Part shown: one piece after another, positions 1 through 9,000 of the stretch | Layout: each line of letters starts with the position of its first letter | Position numbering within the stretch: position 1 is the stretch's first letter | DNA from: Gemmataceae bacterium | GTDB taxonomy: Bacteria > Planctomycetota > Planctomycetia > Gemmatales > Gemmataceae | Direction of reading: 5' to 3' | Length of the DNA stretch: 64,000 nucleotides | Assembly (NCBI GenBank): GCA_019636445.1 | Contig: JAHBXO010000001.1 | Location: 62,001 to 126,000 of the forward strand | Notes under the pieces: generated by a model | The model's input: the letters and a program-made list of their open reading frames with translations, nothing else | Database searches by the model: none | Told to the model about the DNA's origin: nothing | Translations under genes and position numbers: made by a program

Positions 1-2
1 CG

Positions 3-2048
3 TCCACGGAATTCGCCTTCGAGGAGGACGAGCGCACGCAGTTCGTGTCGAAGGAGGTTCCAGCGCCGGCGAAGCGCGCCCCGCGCTGGCCGTGGATCGC
101 CGGCGCCGCCGCGCTCGTTCTCATCCTCGGCATCGCCGTTTCGCAGCTCCTCTCGAAGCCGAAGGGCACGCTCGTCGTCGACGCGACCGACGCCGACCTG
201 GAGGTGATCGTGCGCCGCGGCGACGCGACCGTGATCGCCGCATCCCGCGGCCGCGAGTTCCCCCTCGCCCCCGGGGTCGGCTACTCGCTGGACATCGCCA
301 ACCGCAAGGACACGCACGAGATCGCGCCCGAGCGCTTCGAGATCCGGCCGAACGCCCGCACGACCGTGCAGGTCCGCATGGCGAAGCCGATCCCGAAGCC
401 GAAACCGAAGGTCTCGCCGATCGACGGCCTGACCGACGAGCAGCGCGAGGCGCTGAACTGGGTGCTGGCGGTTGGTGGCGACTTGCATGTCGCCGTGGAC
501 GGACAGCAACAGCTTTTGAAGGGCGGCCTGCTGCCGAAGACGCGCTTCGAGTTGCTGCATGTCTCGCTGGCGAGCGTGAAGGAGCCCGAACTGGTCATCC
601 TGTCGAACCTGCGGAAGATGCCACCGATCGAGAACAGTCTGCACTTGGGGAATACGGCGATCACGGGCAAAACTCTGGACGCGCTCCCCGGAATGGCGTC
701 CATGAAAGATCTTCGAAGTTTGGCACTCGTCGGCACCGGAGTTGGCAGTGACTTGTCGGCGCTCGCACGACTGTCGCAATTGAGAATCCTCCGGCTTGAA
801 GTAACGAAGATCGACGACGTCGGCCTCGTACACCTCGCGATGTTCCCGGCACTCGAAAGTCTGGACTTGCGGGAGAATGGCGATCGGATCACCAATCGTG
901 GACTGGACCATCTGGCCAAGTGCCGAATGCTCAAATCGTTGAGTTTGCAGAAGACGAAGGTGGACAAATCGGGCGTCGAGAAGCTAGCCGCGGCGCTGCC
1001 CGATTGCCGGATCGATTGGGACGGCGGTATTGTGGAAGGCCGGTTACCGGCCGACCCGGACCGCGCGGGGGCGGAATACGCGCTGAGCGTGGGCGGGATC
1101 ATTCAAATTCGTACGAAGAACGAAGACAAAAGAATAATGACAATCGCCGAATTACCACAAACCACCTTCGAGCTCTATTACGTCGATTTGCTTAATTCAC
1201 CATCACCAAGAGCGGTAACCGATGCGGGAGTTGCCGCCTTTCGAGGCTGTAAACATATTAGCACACTGGATGTGCGCGGAACAGCCATTAGTGATGTTGG
1301 CTTATCATACTTCAAAGAGTGCCGAAAAATAGAGAGCTTGTGCTACACATTTTCATTGGTACAAGGCGACGCATTGCTCGCTTTTGAAGACCTTTCATTC
1401 CTCAAGCACTTGTTACCAGGCGGCATCACCGATAAATCCATAGCTGCTTTGAACAAATCAACACACTTGGAGAGGATAAGCCTTTCGGGTTATGGCGAGG
1501 CGAAATATGTCTCTTCCGTAACCGATACCGGTTTTAGCCATCTTGCAAACTGCACGAGTCTTCGACTACTCGACATTCGAGATACGCCGATCACCGACCA
1601 AGGCATCAAGAAGATATCACATTATCGAAATCTGGTTGAACTGAATCTCATTAATACGATGATCACTTCAAAAGGGCTCGCGTTCCTTGTGAACAACGTC
1701 GAACTACAAGAATTAGGTCTTTCGGGTTCATCAAATATTGATGATGAAGGGATTCGTTCGCTTCGCAATTGTTCCAAACTTCGAATAGTGCATTTATACC
1801 GTACGAAGATCACGGATGCTGCGCTGGAATTGCTATCCCGATCGAATCGAGAATTGGAATTCCTTCAAGCGGAAGGCACCGTGGTCAGCGACGCTGGGAT
1901 CAAGCATCTTCAAACAATGCCTAAGCTCAAGGAAATGAACTTAAAATCCACCAAAGTCACCCAAGCCGGCGTCGACAAGCTCAAGGCCGCGCTGCCGGGC
2001 TGCAGGATCGAGTGGAACGGCGGCGTCATCGAGCCGACGAAGAAGTAA
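3..2048 (+). CDS. Membrane-anchored leucine-rich-repeat protein, 5' end outside window (probable Ser/Thr kinase C-terminal part)
   Basis: The frame is open to the left edge, so the gene is truncated by the window; the GTG at 45 is only an internal codon. An acidic and then proline/arginine linker leads into one membrane segment (WPWIAGAAALVLILGIAV). The C-terminal region carries leucine-rich repeats of the form L..L.L..T.I.D.GL..L. The repeat region is a tandem duplication: each half opens with a segment ending in TRFELLHVSL or TTFELYYVDL and closes with ALPDCRIDWDGG or ALPGCRIEWNGG. Planctomycete kinases often have a kinase domain, one membrane helix and LRRs, so a kinase domain upstream is inferred, not seen. 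The second half (about 1100-1950) is clearly richer in A+T than the first. Confidence 0.75.
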   Translation, partial: STEFAFEEDERTQFVSKEVPAPAKRAPRWPWIAGAAALVLILGIAVSQLLSKPKGTLVVDATDADLEVIVRRGDATVIAASRGREFPLAPGVGYSLDIANRKDTHEIAPERFEIRPNARTTVQVRMAKPIPKPKPKVSPIDGLTDEQREALNWVLAVGGDLHVAVDGQQQLLKGGLLPKTRFELLHVSLASVKEPELVILSNLRKMPPIENSLHLGNTAITGKTLDALPGMASMKDLRSLALVGTGVGSDLSALARLSQLRILRLEVTKIDDVGLVHLAMFPALESLDLRENGDRITNRGLDHLAKCRMLKSLSLQKTKVDKSGVEKLAAALPDCRIDWDGGIVEGRLPADPDRAGAEYALSVGGIIQIRTKNEDKRIMTIAELPQTTFELYYVDLLNSPSPRAVTDAGVAAFRGCKHISTLDVRGTAISDVGLSYFKECRKIESLCYTFSLVQGDALLAFEDLSFLKHLLPGGITDKSIAALNKSTHLERISLSGYGEAKYVSSVTDTGFSHLANCTSLRLLDIRDTPITDQGIKKISHYRNLVELNLINTMITSKGLAFLVNNVELQELGLSGSSNIDDEGIRSLRNCSKLRIVHLYRTKITDAALELLSRSNRELEFLQAEGTVVSDAGIKHLQTMPKLKEMNLKSTKVTQAGVDKLKAALPGCRIEWNGGVIEPTKK

Positions 2049-2065
2049 CGCCAACGAATGTTTTG

Positions 2066-2173
2066 TCCCCTCCCCCTCGAAGGGGGGGGTTAGGGTGGGG
2101 TGACGGCCGACGCGGCGAGCGGAACCCACGTCCCCCCACCCCGGCCCTCCCCCTCAAGGGGGGAGGGGGAAAA
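2066..2173. repeat. Dispersed paired inverted-repeat element, copy 1
   Basis: Two GC-rich hairpin units face each other around a variable centre of about 35 bases. The left unit has CCCTCCCCCTCGAAGGGGG followed by GGTTAGGGTGGGG; the right unit has CCCCCACCCCGGCCCTCCC followed by CTCAAGGGGGGAGGGG. Near-identical elements occur at 52915-53028, 57082-57194 and 58506-58619. This copy lies between two convergent genes and could end transcription from both sides, but other copies are not convergent. Confidence 0.85.
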
Positions 2174-2222
2174 TCATCGACGATCGGAACGGATGGTTTT
2201 GAGATCGAAAGATCCACCCCAT

Positions 2223-3164
2223 CTACGACGCGAAATACACCGACTCCGCCGTCTTCGCCAGCAGCCATTCGCGATCGGTCTTCGACAGGAAATCCAGGCG
2301 GTCGCGCACGAGCGCGATCGAGTCCTTGTACGTGTTCACGCCCTGCACCTGATACGGCGCGTCGCTCGCCCACATCAGCCGCTTCGGGCCGAAACTGTCC
2401 AGCAGCTTGCGGATCATCGGGGCGAGTTCGTCGTGCGGCGGCTTCTTCTTGCCGAGCGCGTAGAAGGCCGACACCTTCACGTACGTATGCTTGTGCCGGG
2501 CGAGCTTGCACAGCGCCGCCACGTCCGCGTCGCGGAACTGGCCGTCGACGCCGATGCGCGCGAAATGGTCGATCACCACCGGCGTGTCGGGGAACTTCGC
2601 GCACATCGCATCCGTCGCGGGCAGGTCGGCGGCGTCGATCAGCAGGCACATCGCCTGGCGCGTCGTCGCGCCCGTCGCCCACATCGCCGCCATGCCGGGC
2701 GTGTCCAGCCACTTCGCCTGCTCCGCCTTCTCGCGCACGAACGGCGTGATGCGGAACCCCGTCACGCCCTTCGGCAGCAGTTCCTTCATCGCCGAGCCGG
2801 GGTCCTTCGCGTGGTCGTCCACCATCCCCTGCACGCGGAAGCGCTTCGGGTGGCGCTTCACGGCGTCGACGAGGTACGCGTTGTCCCAGAGGTGGAAGAC
2901 CGAGTGCTGGATGAGCACGACGCGGCCGACGCCTTCGGGCCGCGCGAGCGCCATCAGTTCGTCGTCGGTGAAGCTTGGCGGGTCGAGGTCCTTCTTCGTC
3001 TTGCCGGGGGCGAGCGGGAACTTGTCCGTGTCCGGCGGCCAAATGTGCGAGTGGGCGTCGATCCAGGGCAGGTTGTCGTCGGCCGCGGGCATGGTGGCGG
3101 CTCCGAGCAGGGCGGCGCCGGCGGCGAGGGCGGCGCGGCGCGTGAGGGCGGGTTCGTGGGTCAT
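2223..3164 (-). CDS. Tat-exported amidohydrolase (amidohydrolase 2 / TIM-barrel metal hydrolase)
   Basis: A 313-residue protein. The chosen ATG at 3164 has GGGAGG a few bases upstream, whereas the longer frame has no ribosome site. The N-terminus has a twin-arginine signal (LTRRAALAAGAALLGA) and then the metal-binding opening motif DAHSHIW of the amidohydrolase 2 family (residues about 36-42). Later segments (GFRITPFV, VVIDHFARIG, RLMWASDAPY) fit the barrel strands with the conserved His and Asp. The family hydrolyses or decarboxylates cyclic and lactone-like substrates; the substrate here cannot be read. It stands alone on the minus strand, 150 bases from the carbonic anhydrase gene. Confidence 0.85.
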   Translation of the reverse strand: MTHEPALTRRAALAAGAALLGAATMPAADDNLPWIDAHSHIWPPDTDKFPLAPGKTKKDLDPPSFTDDELMALARPEGVGRVVLIQHSVFHLWDNAYLVDAVKRHPKRFRVQGMVDDHAKDPGSAMKELLPKGVTGFRITPFVREKAEQAKWLDTPGMAAMWATGATTRQAMCLLIDAADLPATDAMCAKFPDTPVVIDHFARIGVDGQFRDADVAALCKLARHKHTYVKVSAFYALGKKKPPHDELAPMIRKLLDSFGPKRLMWASDAPYQVQGVNTYKDSIALVRDRLDFLSKTDREWLLAKTAESVYFAS

Positions 3165-3313
3165 GGCGGTCCTCCCGTGGGGGTCAGTGTACGGGAATGG
3201 AATTCGAACCCGCAGTGATCGGTCGGAATCGCGAAAGACCGTCGTTGCGCAAGTCGCGCGCATAGTCGTTGCCGAAACCAACCCCGTCGACAACCCGGCA
3301 ACGTTCGCCGGTT

Positions 3314-4030
3314 TCAAATCTCGACGGGAGTGACATTCCCGGTCGCGAGTTCGTAAACGCCGCCGGCGACGGTCAGCTTGCCCTGTTTGACGAGTCGGGC
3401 AATCACGGGCGAGGCTTCCCGGAGCACGTCGATCTGGTTGCGGACGTTTTCCTTGACGGCCGCGGCCACGTCTCCGTTTGCCGCCCGGACGGCCGGGCGG
3501 ATGTGGTAGAACAGCGAGCTGATCTGGCCGGGGACTTCGTCCGCCTTGACGGCCGCGGCCACGGCGCCGCAGTTGGTGTGACCGAGTACGTAGAGCACCT
3601 TCGCACCGAGGACCTGCGTTCCGAATTCCAGGCTTCCCGTGATCTCCGGCGTGGTGACGTTTCCGGCGATCCGCGTGACGAACAGGTCGCCGAAGCCCTG
3701 GTCGAAAACGATTTCAATCGGCACCCGGCTGTCGGCGCATCCGAGGAAGGCGGCAAAGGGTTTTTGCGCGGGTGCGACTTCCTTCAGGCGGTCGAGATCG
3801 CGGTGCGGTGCCTCGGGCTTGCCGGCCAGGAACCGTTTGTTGCCGGCATACAGCAAGTCGAGCGCGTCCTTCGGGCTGAGGTCGCCCAGCTTGGGGCGCT
3901 CCGGAGCACTGGCGCGCACCGGTGGCGATCCCGGAACGGCCACGCCCATCAGGCCACTGCCCGCGACGGCGAGCAGACCGCGTCGGGAGATGCCGCCGCG
4001 GGCTGTCGCATTGTGGTTTCGATCACACAT
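3314..4030 (-). CDS. Beta-class carbonic anhydrase with Tat signal
   Basis: 238 residues. Zinc ligands of the beta class are present: C98 with D100 and R102 (GCADSR), then H151 and C154 (GHTNCGAV). The N-terminus carries a twin-arginine signal (SRRGLLAVAGSGLMGVA), so the enzyme probably acts outside the cytoplasm, converting CO2 and bicarbonate. It lies 60 bases downstream of an SbtA-type bicarbonate transporter on the same strand, and both are probably co-transcribed. The pairing suggests the enzyme supplies bicarbonate to the transporter or traps leaked CO2. Confidence 0.93.
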   Translation of the reverse strand: MCDRNHNATARGGISRRGLLAVAGSGLMGVAVPGSPPVRASAPERPKLGDLSPKDALDLLYAGNKRFLAGKPEAPHRDLDRLKEVAPAQKPFAAFLGCADSRVPIEIVFDQGFGDLFVTRIAGNVTTPEITGSLEFGTQVLGAKVLYVLGHTNCGAVAAAVKADEVPGQISSLFYHIRPAVRAANGDVAAAVKENVRNQIDVLREASPVIARLVKQGKLTVAGGVYELATGNVTPVEI

Positions 4031-4090
4031 CGGTCTTGTCCTCGTACGGAGTCTTCGAATCCTGGGGAATCGCGAGCGTCGTCGGTCGAG

Positions 4091-5065
4091 TTACCCGGCC
4101 ATCCATCGCGCCATCTCGAAGTAGGCCGGAATGCCGATCAGGATGTTGAACGGGAAGGTGATTCCCAACGAGCAGGTCAGCGAATAGGTCGGGTTGGCTT
4201 CCGGCAGGGTGAGCCGGACGGCGGGCGGGGCGGCGATGTAGGACGCGCTCGCGGCCATCGCACCGAGGACCGCGGACCCGCCGACCGACAACCCCGACAG
4301 ATGCCCCAACCAAACGCCGACCGCGCCATGGACGATGGGGGCGAAGACGGCGAAGAGCAACAGCCGCGGGCCGACGGACTTCAGATCCACCAGCCGCTCG
4401 CCGGCCAGCGCCCCCATGTGAAGGAGGAACAGGCAGAGGCTCCCGCGGAAGATCGGCCCTTTCGTGTCGTAGAAGAGCGCCACGTCGGCCCAGTTCTTGT
4501 CGCCCATCACGAGTCCGACGCCCAGCCCGCCGACGAGGAGCAGCAGGCCCCGCGAGGTGAAGACTTCCAGGAGCGCGGCCGAAAGCGGGCGCCCGCTGCC
4601 GCCCGACATCAGCCCGATCGCCAGGGCGATGTTGATTCCCGGACTTTCCAGAACCGTGACCAGCGTGGGCAGGAATCCCTCGGCCGGTGCGCCCTGGGCG
4701 GCGACGAACGACTGCGCGGCGATGAACGTGACGGCCGAAACCGACCCGTAATGGGCCGCGACCCCGGCGGCGTCGGCCGCGCCCAACCGACAGAACCGGA
4801 TCAGCATGATGAAGGCGGTGACCGGCGTGAGACAGCCCAGCAGGAGCGTCGCCGCCACGGGTCCGGCGACCGCCCCGGCCGGGGCATGCGCGAGTTCGAC
4901 ACCGCCTTTCAAACCCATGGCGAACAAGAGGTAGGCGGCGAGAAATCCGAACGCGTCTTTCGGCAGGGACAGGTCGCCTTTGATCAGACGGGCGGAAAAT
5001 CCCAGTACGAAAGCCAGAACGGCGGGAGAGAGGAGGTTGCCGAGGAGTGCGTGAGTAGGCGTCAT
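4091..5065 (-). CDS. sbtA: SbtA-family sodium-dependent bicarbonate transporter
   Basis: 324 residues from the ATG at 5065, which has GGAG six bases upstream; in-frame ATG codons at 5104 and 5158 lack a site. The protein is almost all membrane segments, about ten, in two similar halves. The features fit the SbtA (former DUF897) family: an N-terminal helix pair with LSPAVLAFVLGFSARLIKGD and the segment GSVSAVTFIAAQ. SbtA in cyanobacteria takes up bicarbonate with sodium. The next gene is an exported beta-carbonic anhydrase; upstream is a structured leader with a terminator-like hairpin and an MpsC/DUF2294-like gene. No adjacent sbtB (PII-like) gene is visible. Confidence 0.87.
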   Translation of the reverse strand: MTPTHALLGNLLSPAVLAFVLGFSARLIKGDLSLPKDAFGFLAAYLLFAMGLKGGVELAHAPAGAVAGPVAATLLLGCLTPVTAFIMLIRFCRLGAADAAGVAAHYGSVSAVTFIAAQSFVAAQGAPAEGFLPTLVTVLESPGINIALAIGLMSGGSGRPLSAALLEVFTSRGLLLLVGGLGVGLVMGDKNWADVALFYDTKGPIFRGSLCLFLLHMGALAGERLVDLKSVGPRLLLFAVFAPIVHGAVGVWLGHLSGLSVGGSAVLGAMAASASYIAAPPAVRLTLPEANPTYSLTCSLGITFPFNILIGIPAYFEMARWMAG

Positions 5066-5130
5066 CAGGTCTCCGAGAAGGCGGGGGACGATATCGGGTC
5101 TCATGGTTCGCGGGCGGTCCCGCGGGTCGG

Positions 5131-5181
5131 AAACGAAAAAAGGCCGGAGAACATCCACAGATGTGGATTGTTCTCCGGCCT
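5131..5181 (-). terminator. Intrinsic terminator or attenuator upstream of sbtA
   Basis: On the minus strand an almost perfect stem of about 19 pairs with a one-base bulge (arms AGGCCGGAGAACAATCCACA and TGTGGATGTTCTCCGGCCT) is followed directly by six T, then CG and three more T. It lies about 70 bases before the sbtA start and after the MpsC-like gene. It can therefore either end the upstream transcript or act as a controlled attenuator. Confidence 0.8.
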
Positions 5182-5300
5182 ATCTCCAACCCGACGGCAC
5201 ACGCCGGGTCGGCTGTCAGCTTTGATTGTTCCAACCGTGCAGTGTGGCCCGCGGTCTTACCGCTGTCCGCTGCCAGGTTGATTCGGGAATTTATTAACCG
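5182..5300 (-). promoter_or_regulatory. Structured leader upstream of sbtA, candidate riboswitch or attenuator aptamer
   Basis: The minus-strand sequence before the terminator hairpin can fold into at least two further hairpins. One is GCGGTAAGACCGC (5250-5262). The other is a bulged stem around GTGT whose arms are CCGACCCGGC and GCCGTCGGG (about 5191-5212). An A/T-rich stretch (GTTAATAAATTCCC, 5285-5298) could contain a promoter. The order of AT-rich start, compact hairpins, strong terminator and then transporter gene is the usual layout of a cis-regulatory RNA. I do not recognise a known riboswitch class. Confidence 0.45.
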
Positions 5301-5315
5301 TCGTTCCGGATCGCG

Positions 5316-5696
5316 TCAAGCGCCCGAACGATTTTTCAGGACCGGATCCTCGGAGAGCGTGAAGACAATGACGCTTTCTCCGGTGCGTGTGCTGATATCC
5401 GTATGCAGGCTCAGGACCCGCACCTGGAGAATGTGCTGAACCGCCTCTTCGAGGATCTCCCGGCCGTGTTCGATGAGTTCGATCCGGATCTGCTTGATGA
5501 GGTCGCGCCCGCGGTGGGGGTCTTCGACCTGTGCCAGCCGCTGTTCCGCGGGCGTGAGTACGCCCTTGAGTCGGACGATGGCCAGGTCTTCCACCAGAAA
5601 GGTGCGCACTTCATGCGGCCCCCGCCCCATGTAGTCGCGCTTGAAGCGGATCACGGCGCCGCTGATCTCGGTTTCGAGTTCACCCTTGGTTTTCAT
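5316..5696 (-). CDS. MpsC-like protein (DUF2294 family)
   Basis: 126 residues, soluble. The segments ISGAVIRFKRDYMGRGPHEV, LVEDLAIVRLKGVLTPAEQRL and VHTDIS-type (SLHTDISTRTGESVIVFTL) are typical of DUF2294. That family includes MpsC, part of the staphylococcal MpsABC membrane-potential and CO2/bicarbonate system. The molecular role of MpsC is not established. It lies just upstream of sbtA and a carbonic anhydrase on the same strand, which supports a link to inorganic carbon supply. Start at the ATG at 5696; its ribosome site is weak. Confidence 0.8.
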   Translation of the reverse strand: MKTKGELETEISGAVIRFKRDYMGRGPHEVRTFLVEDLAIVRLKGVLTPAEQRLAQVEDPHRGRDLIKQIRIELIEHGREILEEAVQHILQVRVLSLHTDISTRTGESVIVFTLSEDPVLKNRSGA

Positions 5697-5759
5697 GTGC
5701 GCGTCCGAGCCGCCGCCGCCGTGCGGTCGGCACCCGATCGACCCTCTGATGATGGCATG

Positions 5760-5792
5760 AAAAAACGCCGCCCGGTCCGACCCGGTGGCGTT
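5760..5792 (-). terminator. Intrinsic terminator downstream of tRNA-Thr
   Basis: The minus strand reads AACGCCACCGGGT, CGG, ACCGGGCGGCGTT and then a T run. The stem is 13 pairs with two mismatches. It starts eight bases after the tRNA discriminator base. Confidence 0.8.
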
Positions 5793-5800
5793 GAGAAGAG

Positions 5801-5872
5801 AGCCGCCTTAGGGATTTGAACCCTAGACCCCCGCTTTACGAAAGCGGTGCTCTACCGCTGAGCTAAGGCGGC
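5801..5872 (-). tRNA. tRNA-Thr (anticodon CGT)
   Basis: A complete 72-base cloverleaf with acceptor GCCGCCT/AGGCGGC, D-stem GCTC/GAGC, anticodon stem CCGCT/AGCGG with loop TTCGTAA (anticodon CGT, reading ACG), and T-stem TAGGG/CCCTA with loop TTCAAAT. The CCA end is not encoded. A terminator follows at 5760-5792, and another terminator-like hairpin abuts its 5' end. Confidence 0.96.
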
Positions 5873-5905
5873 AAAAAGGGCCGGGCTTCAAGTGAAGTTC
5901 CGGCC
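5873..5905 (-). terminator. Terminator-like hairpin directly 5' of tRNA-Thr
   Basis: The minus strand reads GGGCCGGAACTTCACTTGAAG and then CCCGGCCC followed by TTTTT. The T run touches the first base of the tRNA. It would stop transcription from the multiheme cytochrome gene, or serve as the tRNA leader structure. No clear promoter fits between it and the tRNA. Confidence 0.7.
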
Positions 5906-5959
5906 CGACTGACAGTTCTATCGACATCGGGCGAGCCGACAAGGTTCGCCCGGAGAGCC

Positions 5960-6038
5960 GACTTCCGAAGTCCGGCTTCGACTTCGGAAGTCCAGCGTGC
6001 ACGACGACTTCCGAAGTCGAAGCCGGACTTCGGAAGTC
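5960..6038. repeat. Perfect 33-bp inverted repeat made of four 13-bp palindromes
   Basis: Positions 5960-5992 and 6006-6038 are exact reverse complements with a 13-base spacer. Each arm begins and ends with a 13-mer, GACTTCCGAAGTC or its complement GACTTCGGAAGTC, that is itself palindromic around its middle base. It starts 11 bases after the stop of the multiheme cytochrome gene. It has no T tail, and a separate terminator lies farther on. Confidence 0.95.
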
Positions 6039-6049
6039 TGAGGATCGAA

Positions 6050-9000
6050 CTACTTTCCGGCGATCGGCTTGCGCTTGTCCTGGTAGATCGGGTCCTTCGG
6101 GTCGTCGGAGACCTTCCAGACCTGGCCGTCCTTCATATACATCTTCGCCTGCTCCGCGGCATTGAGCGGGCGGGCGCCGACGCGGCCGAAGACGCCGATC
6201 TGGTGGCCGGATTCGTCCACGGCGCGGTCGCGATCGAGCGGTTTGCCGACGGCAAGCACCTTGCCGTGGTGCGGCACCTTGTAGGTGGCGATCAGGCGCG
6301 GGTTCGGCCGCGGGCTGAAACCGTCGTTGCCGGGGTTCTGCGGGCTGCTGAGCTGCACGATGCGCAGGCCGCCCTCGCCGTCGGCGACGTAAGCGAACGA
6401 CGTGTTGTAGGTGATGCCCAACTTGATGTCGCGCACGTCCTTCATCTGGCCGCCGGCGTTGAAGACCTGGTCGAGCTTCGGCTCCTCGGCATTGGTGATG
6501 TCGAGGATCATCATGCCCCTCTTCCCGGCCGACACGTACGCGTAGGTCCGTGCCACGTAAATGTTGTTCAGGCCTTCCATCCGCATCAGCGAACGCGGCT
6601 CCGGCTTCGCGATGTCCGAGATGTCCAGGATCTTGATCCCTTCCTCGTCCACCACGTAGCAGTAGCGGAACTGCGTCTGCACTGCCTTGGGCTTCTTGAT
6701 GAACGGCGCGCCGATCACCTTCTCGACCTTCGGCTCGAGCGGGTTGTCGAGGTTCACCACGACGAGACCGGCATCGCACGACACATAGGCGTAGTGGCCG
6801 ATGATATGCACGTGCTGGGCGCCGCAGAGCAGGTTGTTCGGGTTGAACGTGACGGCCCGCTTGAGGAAGTTGTTGACCGGGTTGCCGTCGATCGTCGTGC
6901 CGGCACCGACGAGGATCAGCCCTTCCTCGGCGTCGGCGACGTACAGGAAGCCGAAGACGAGGTGGACGGGCTGCTCCTTGTTGGCCGGGTTCATCTTGCG
7001 CGTCGGGTCGACGGCGACGCTGGTGGGCGCGGTGATGTACCGGGCGTTCTTGGTCGGGGCGTAGAACTTCTGGCCGACGGGGCTGACCGGCGCGGTGGTG
7101 ATGCGCTCGGCGAACGCCTTGTCGTCGATGAAGGCGATGTCGTAGACGCGGATGCCGTTCTCGCCGCAGGCGGCGTAGAGGTATTCGCCGCGGGCCTGGA
7201 CCTGCAGCACCTCGTGGGTCTTGAACGGCTTCTTCAGCCCGAAGCCGACGTCGCGGCCGGGGTGCTCGTGCGCGTTCTTGAGGATGAACTTGTCGTCGCA
7301 GAGCTTCTTGTAATTGTCGGGGTACGCGACCTTGTGGAGGTCGCTGCCGAAGACCGCCTGCGGTTCGGTCTGCTCGGTGAGCGTGACGCCGAAGAGGCCT
7401 TCCTCGCCGGCGGCGATCCAGCCGACGCGCGTCATGTGGTTCAGGAACTGCGTGCCGTGCATGAGCAGCTGGCCCATGATGGCGTTGTTGTCGTTGTTCT
7501 TCGAGACGTGGCAGTCGGTGCACTGCTTGGTCTCGCGCCAACCCTTGCCTCGCACGGTGTGCGGCACGTTGGTGCTGAACGCGGTGCCGCCGTAGCCGTC
7601 GGCGGAGATCGTCTGCTGCTGGGAATAGATCAGTTCGCGGTTGTTGTTGTAGCTGCTCACGTGGACGGCGCACGAGGAGCGCGAGGGGTTGATCTTGTTG
7701 CCGGTCACGTCGCCGTCGCGGGCGAGCATGAAGATGTCGGAGCGCAACGTCTGCCAGCAGTACGAGGTGTAGTTGCGCGTCACGTCGCCGTCGGCGTGGA
7801 GGATCGGCATCTTCATGTTGGCGCGCTGCGGCAAGTGGCAGCCGAAGCAACTCGGGTTCCACGACGTGTGGCACGCGATGCAGCTCATGTTGCTATTCGT
7901 GTGCGCGGCGCACTTCTCGTTTCCTTCGGGCAGGTCGCCCCAGACCATCTTCCCATCCTCGAAGCGCACGGTCTTGGCGAGCGTGGACTTTTCATTGTAG
8001 CGCGGGTGGGTCTGGTCGATGGTGTCCTTGGTCTGCACGACCTCCCAGCGCACGCCCTTCTCGACGGCGGAGTTCTGGAAGATGCGCTTCTTGCCGCCGG
8101 GCAGCTCTTCGACCTCGAAGCGAGGCTTGCCGAACGGCGTGCGCATCGCGGCCAGATTACGCCCGCGGCCGTCCGGGTCGCTGGTGTAGCTGGCGGGGCC
8201 GGACGTGCGGAGCGTGGCGTACTGCGTCGGCGTGCCGTGGCAGTCGACACAGAGGATTTCCGTCGCGGCGCGCACTTCCTGGTGCAGCCGGTTGTTCCCG
8301 TGCCCGTCCTGCGAGAAGTGGCAGTCCACGCAGTGCATCCCCTTCTCCATGTGGATGTCGCGCAGGTGCACCGGCTCGCCGGCGCGCGCCTTGTCGAACT
8401 GCTCCTCGGCCTTCTTGGCCACCTCGGCCGTCGGCTGTTTGGTCTTGTGGAAGTTCGTCACCTTCGTGGCGAAATCCGTCGCCTTGATGAGCTGCTGCGA
8501 GGTCGGGCTGTTCACGATGTTGCCGAAGTGGTCCCGGTAGTTGCCCACGCGGTCCCGCTTGTAGACGGCGCTGAAGAGCCAGCCGTGGCTGTGGAAGTCG
8601 CCGAACTGCGCCTTGGTCATCTGGCTGTTGAGCGATGCGGACTCCGTGGTGAACTCGTAATCGCGCAGGTTGCTCTTCGCGGCGATTTCGTTCGGGTTCC
8701 GGTTCAGGGAGCGAATGAGCTGTTCGGGCGTCGGGTTGATCTGATTTTCCGGATAGATCTTGTCCGTCTCGCTGTCTTCATCGTGCCACATGTAGCCGAT
8801 GTAGCTGTTCATGACGGTCGTGCCGGGGTGGACGTGGCAGACCATGCACTGGCTAGTCGGGATGGCGTTGGTGAAGCGGTGTTCGATCGGGTGGCCCGGT
8901 TCGCCCTTCGGGATGGTGGGGTCGGTGTTGGCGGTGTGGCCGCGGTTGCCGTGCTTGGCGTAGGGGCCGGAGTGCACGGGCGAGCGGTCGTTGGCGTAGA

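Noticed and set aside
3190..3235. tRNA-like TTCGAACCC text before the carbonic anhydrase region
   Set aside because: No acceptor, D or anticodon stem can be built around it.
3269..5281. 670-residue plus-strand frame across the carbon locus
   Set aside because: It crosses three minus-strand genes with clear families and has a Gly/Arg/Glu-rich composition without domains.
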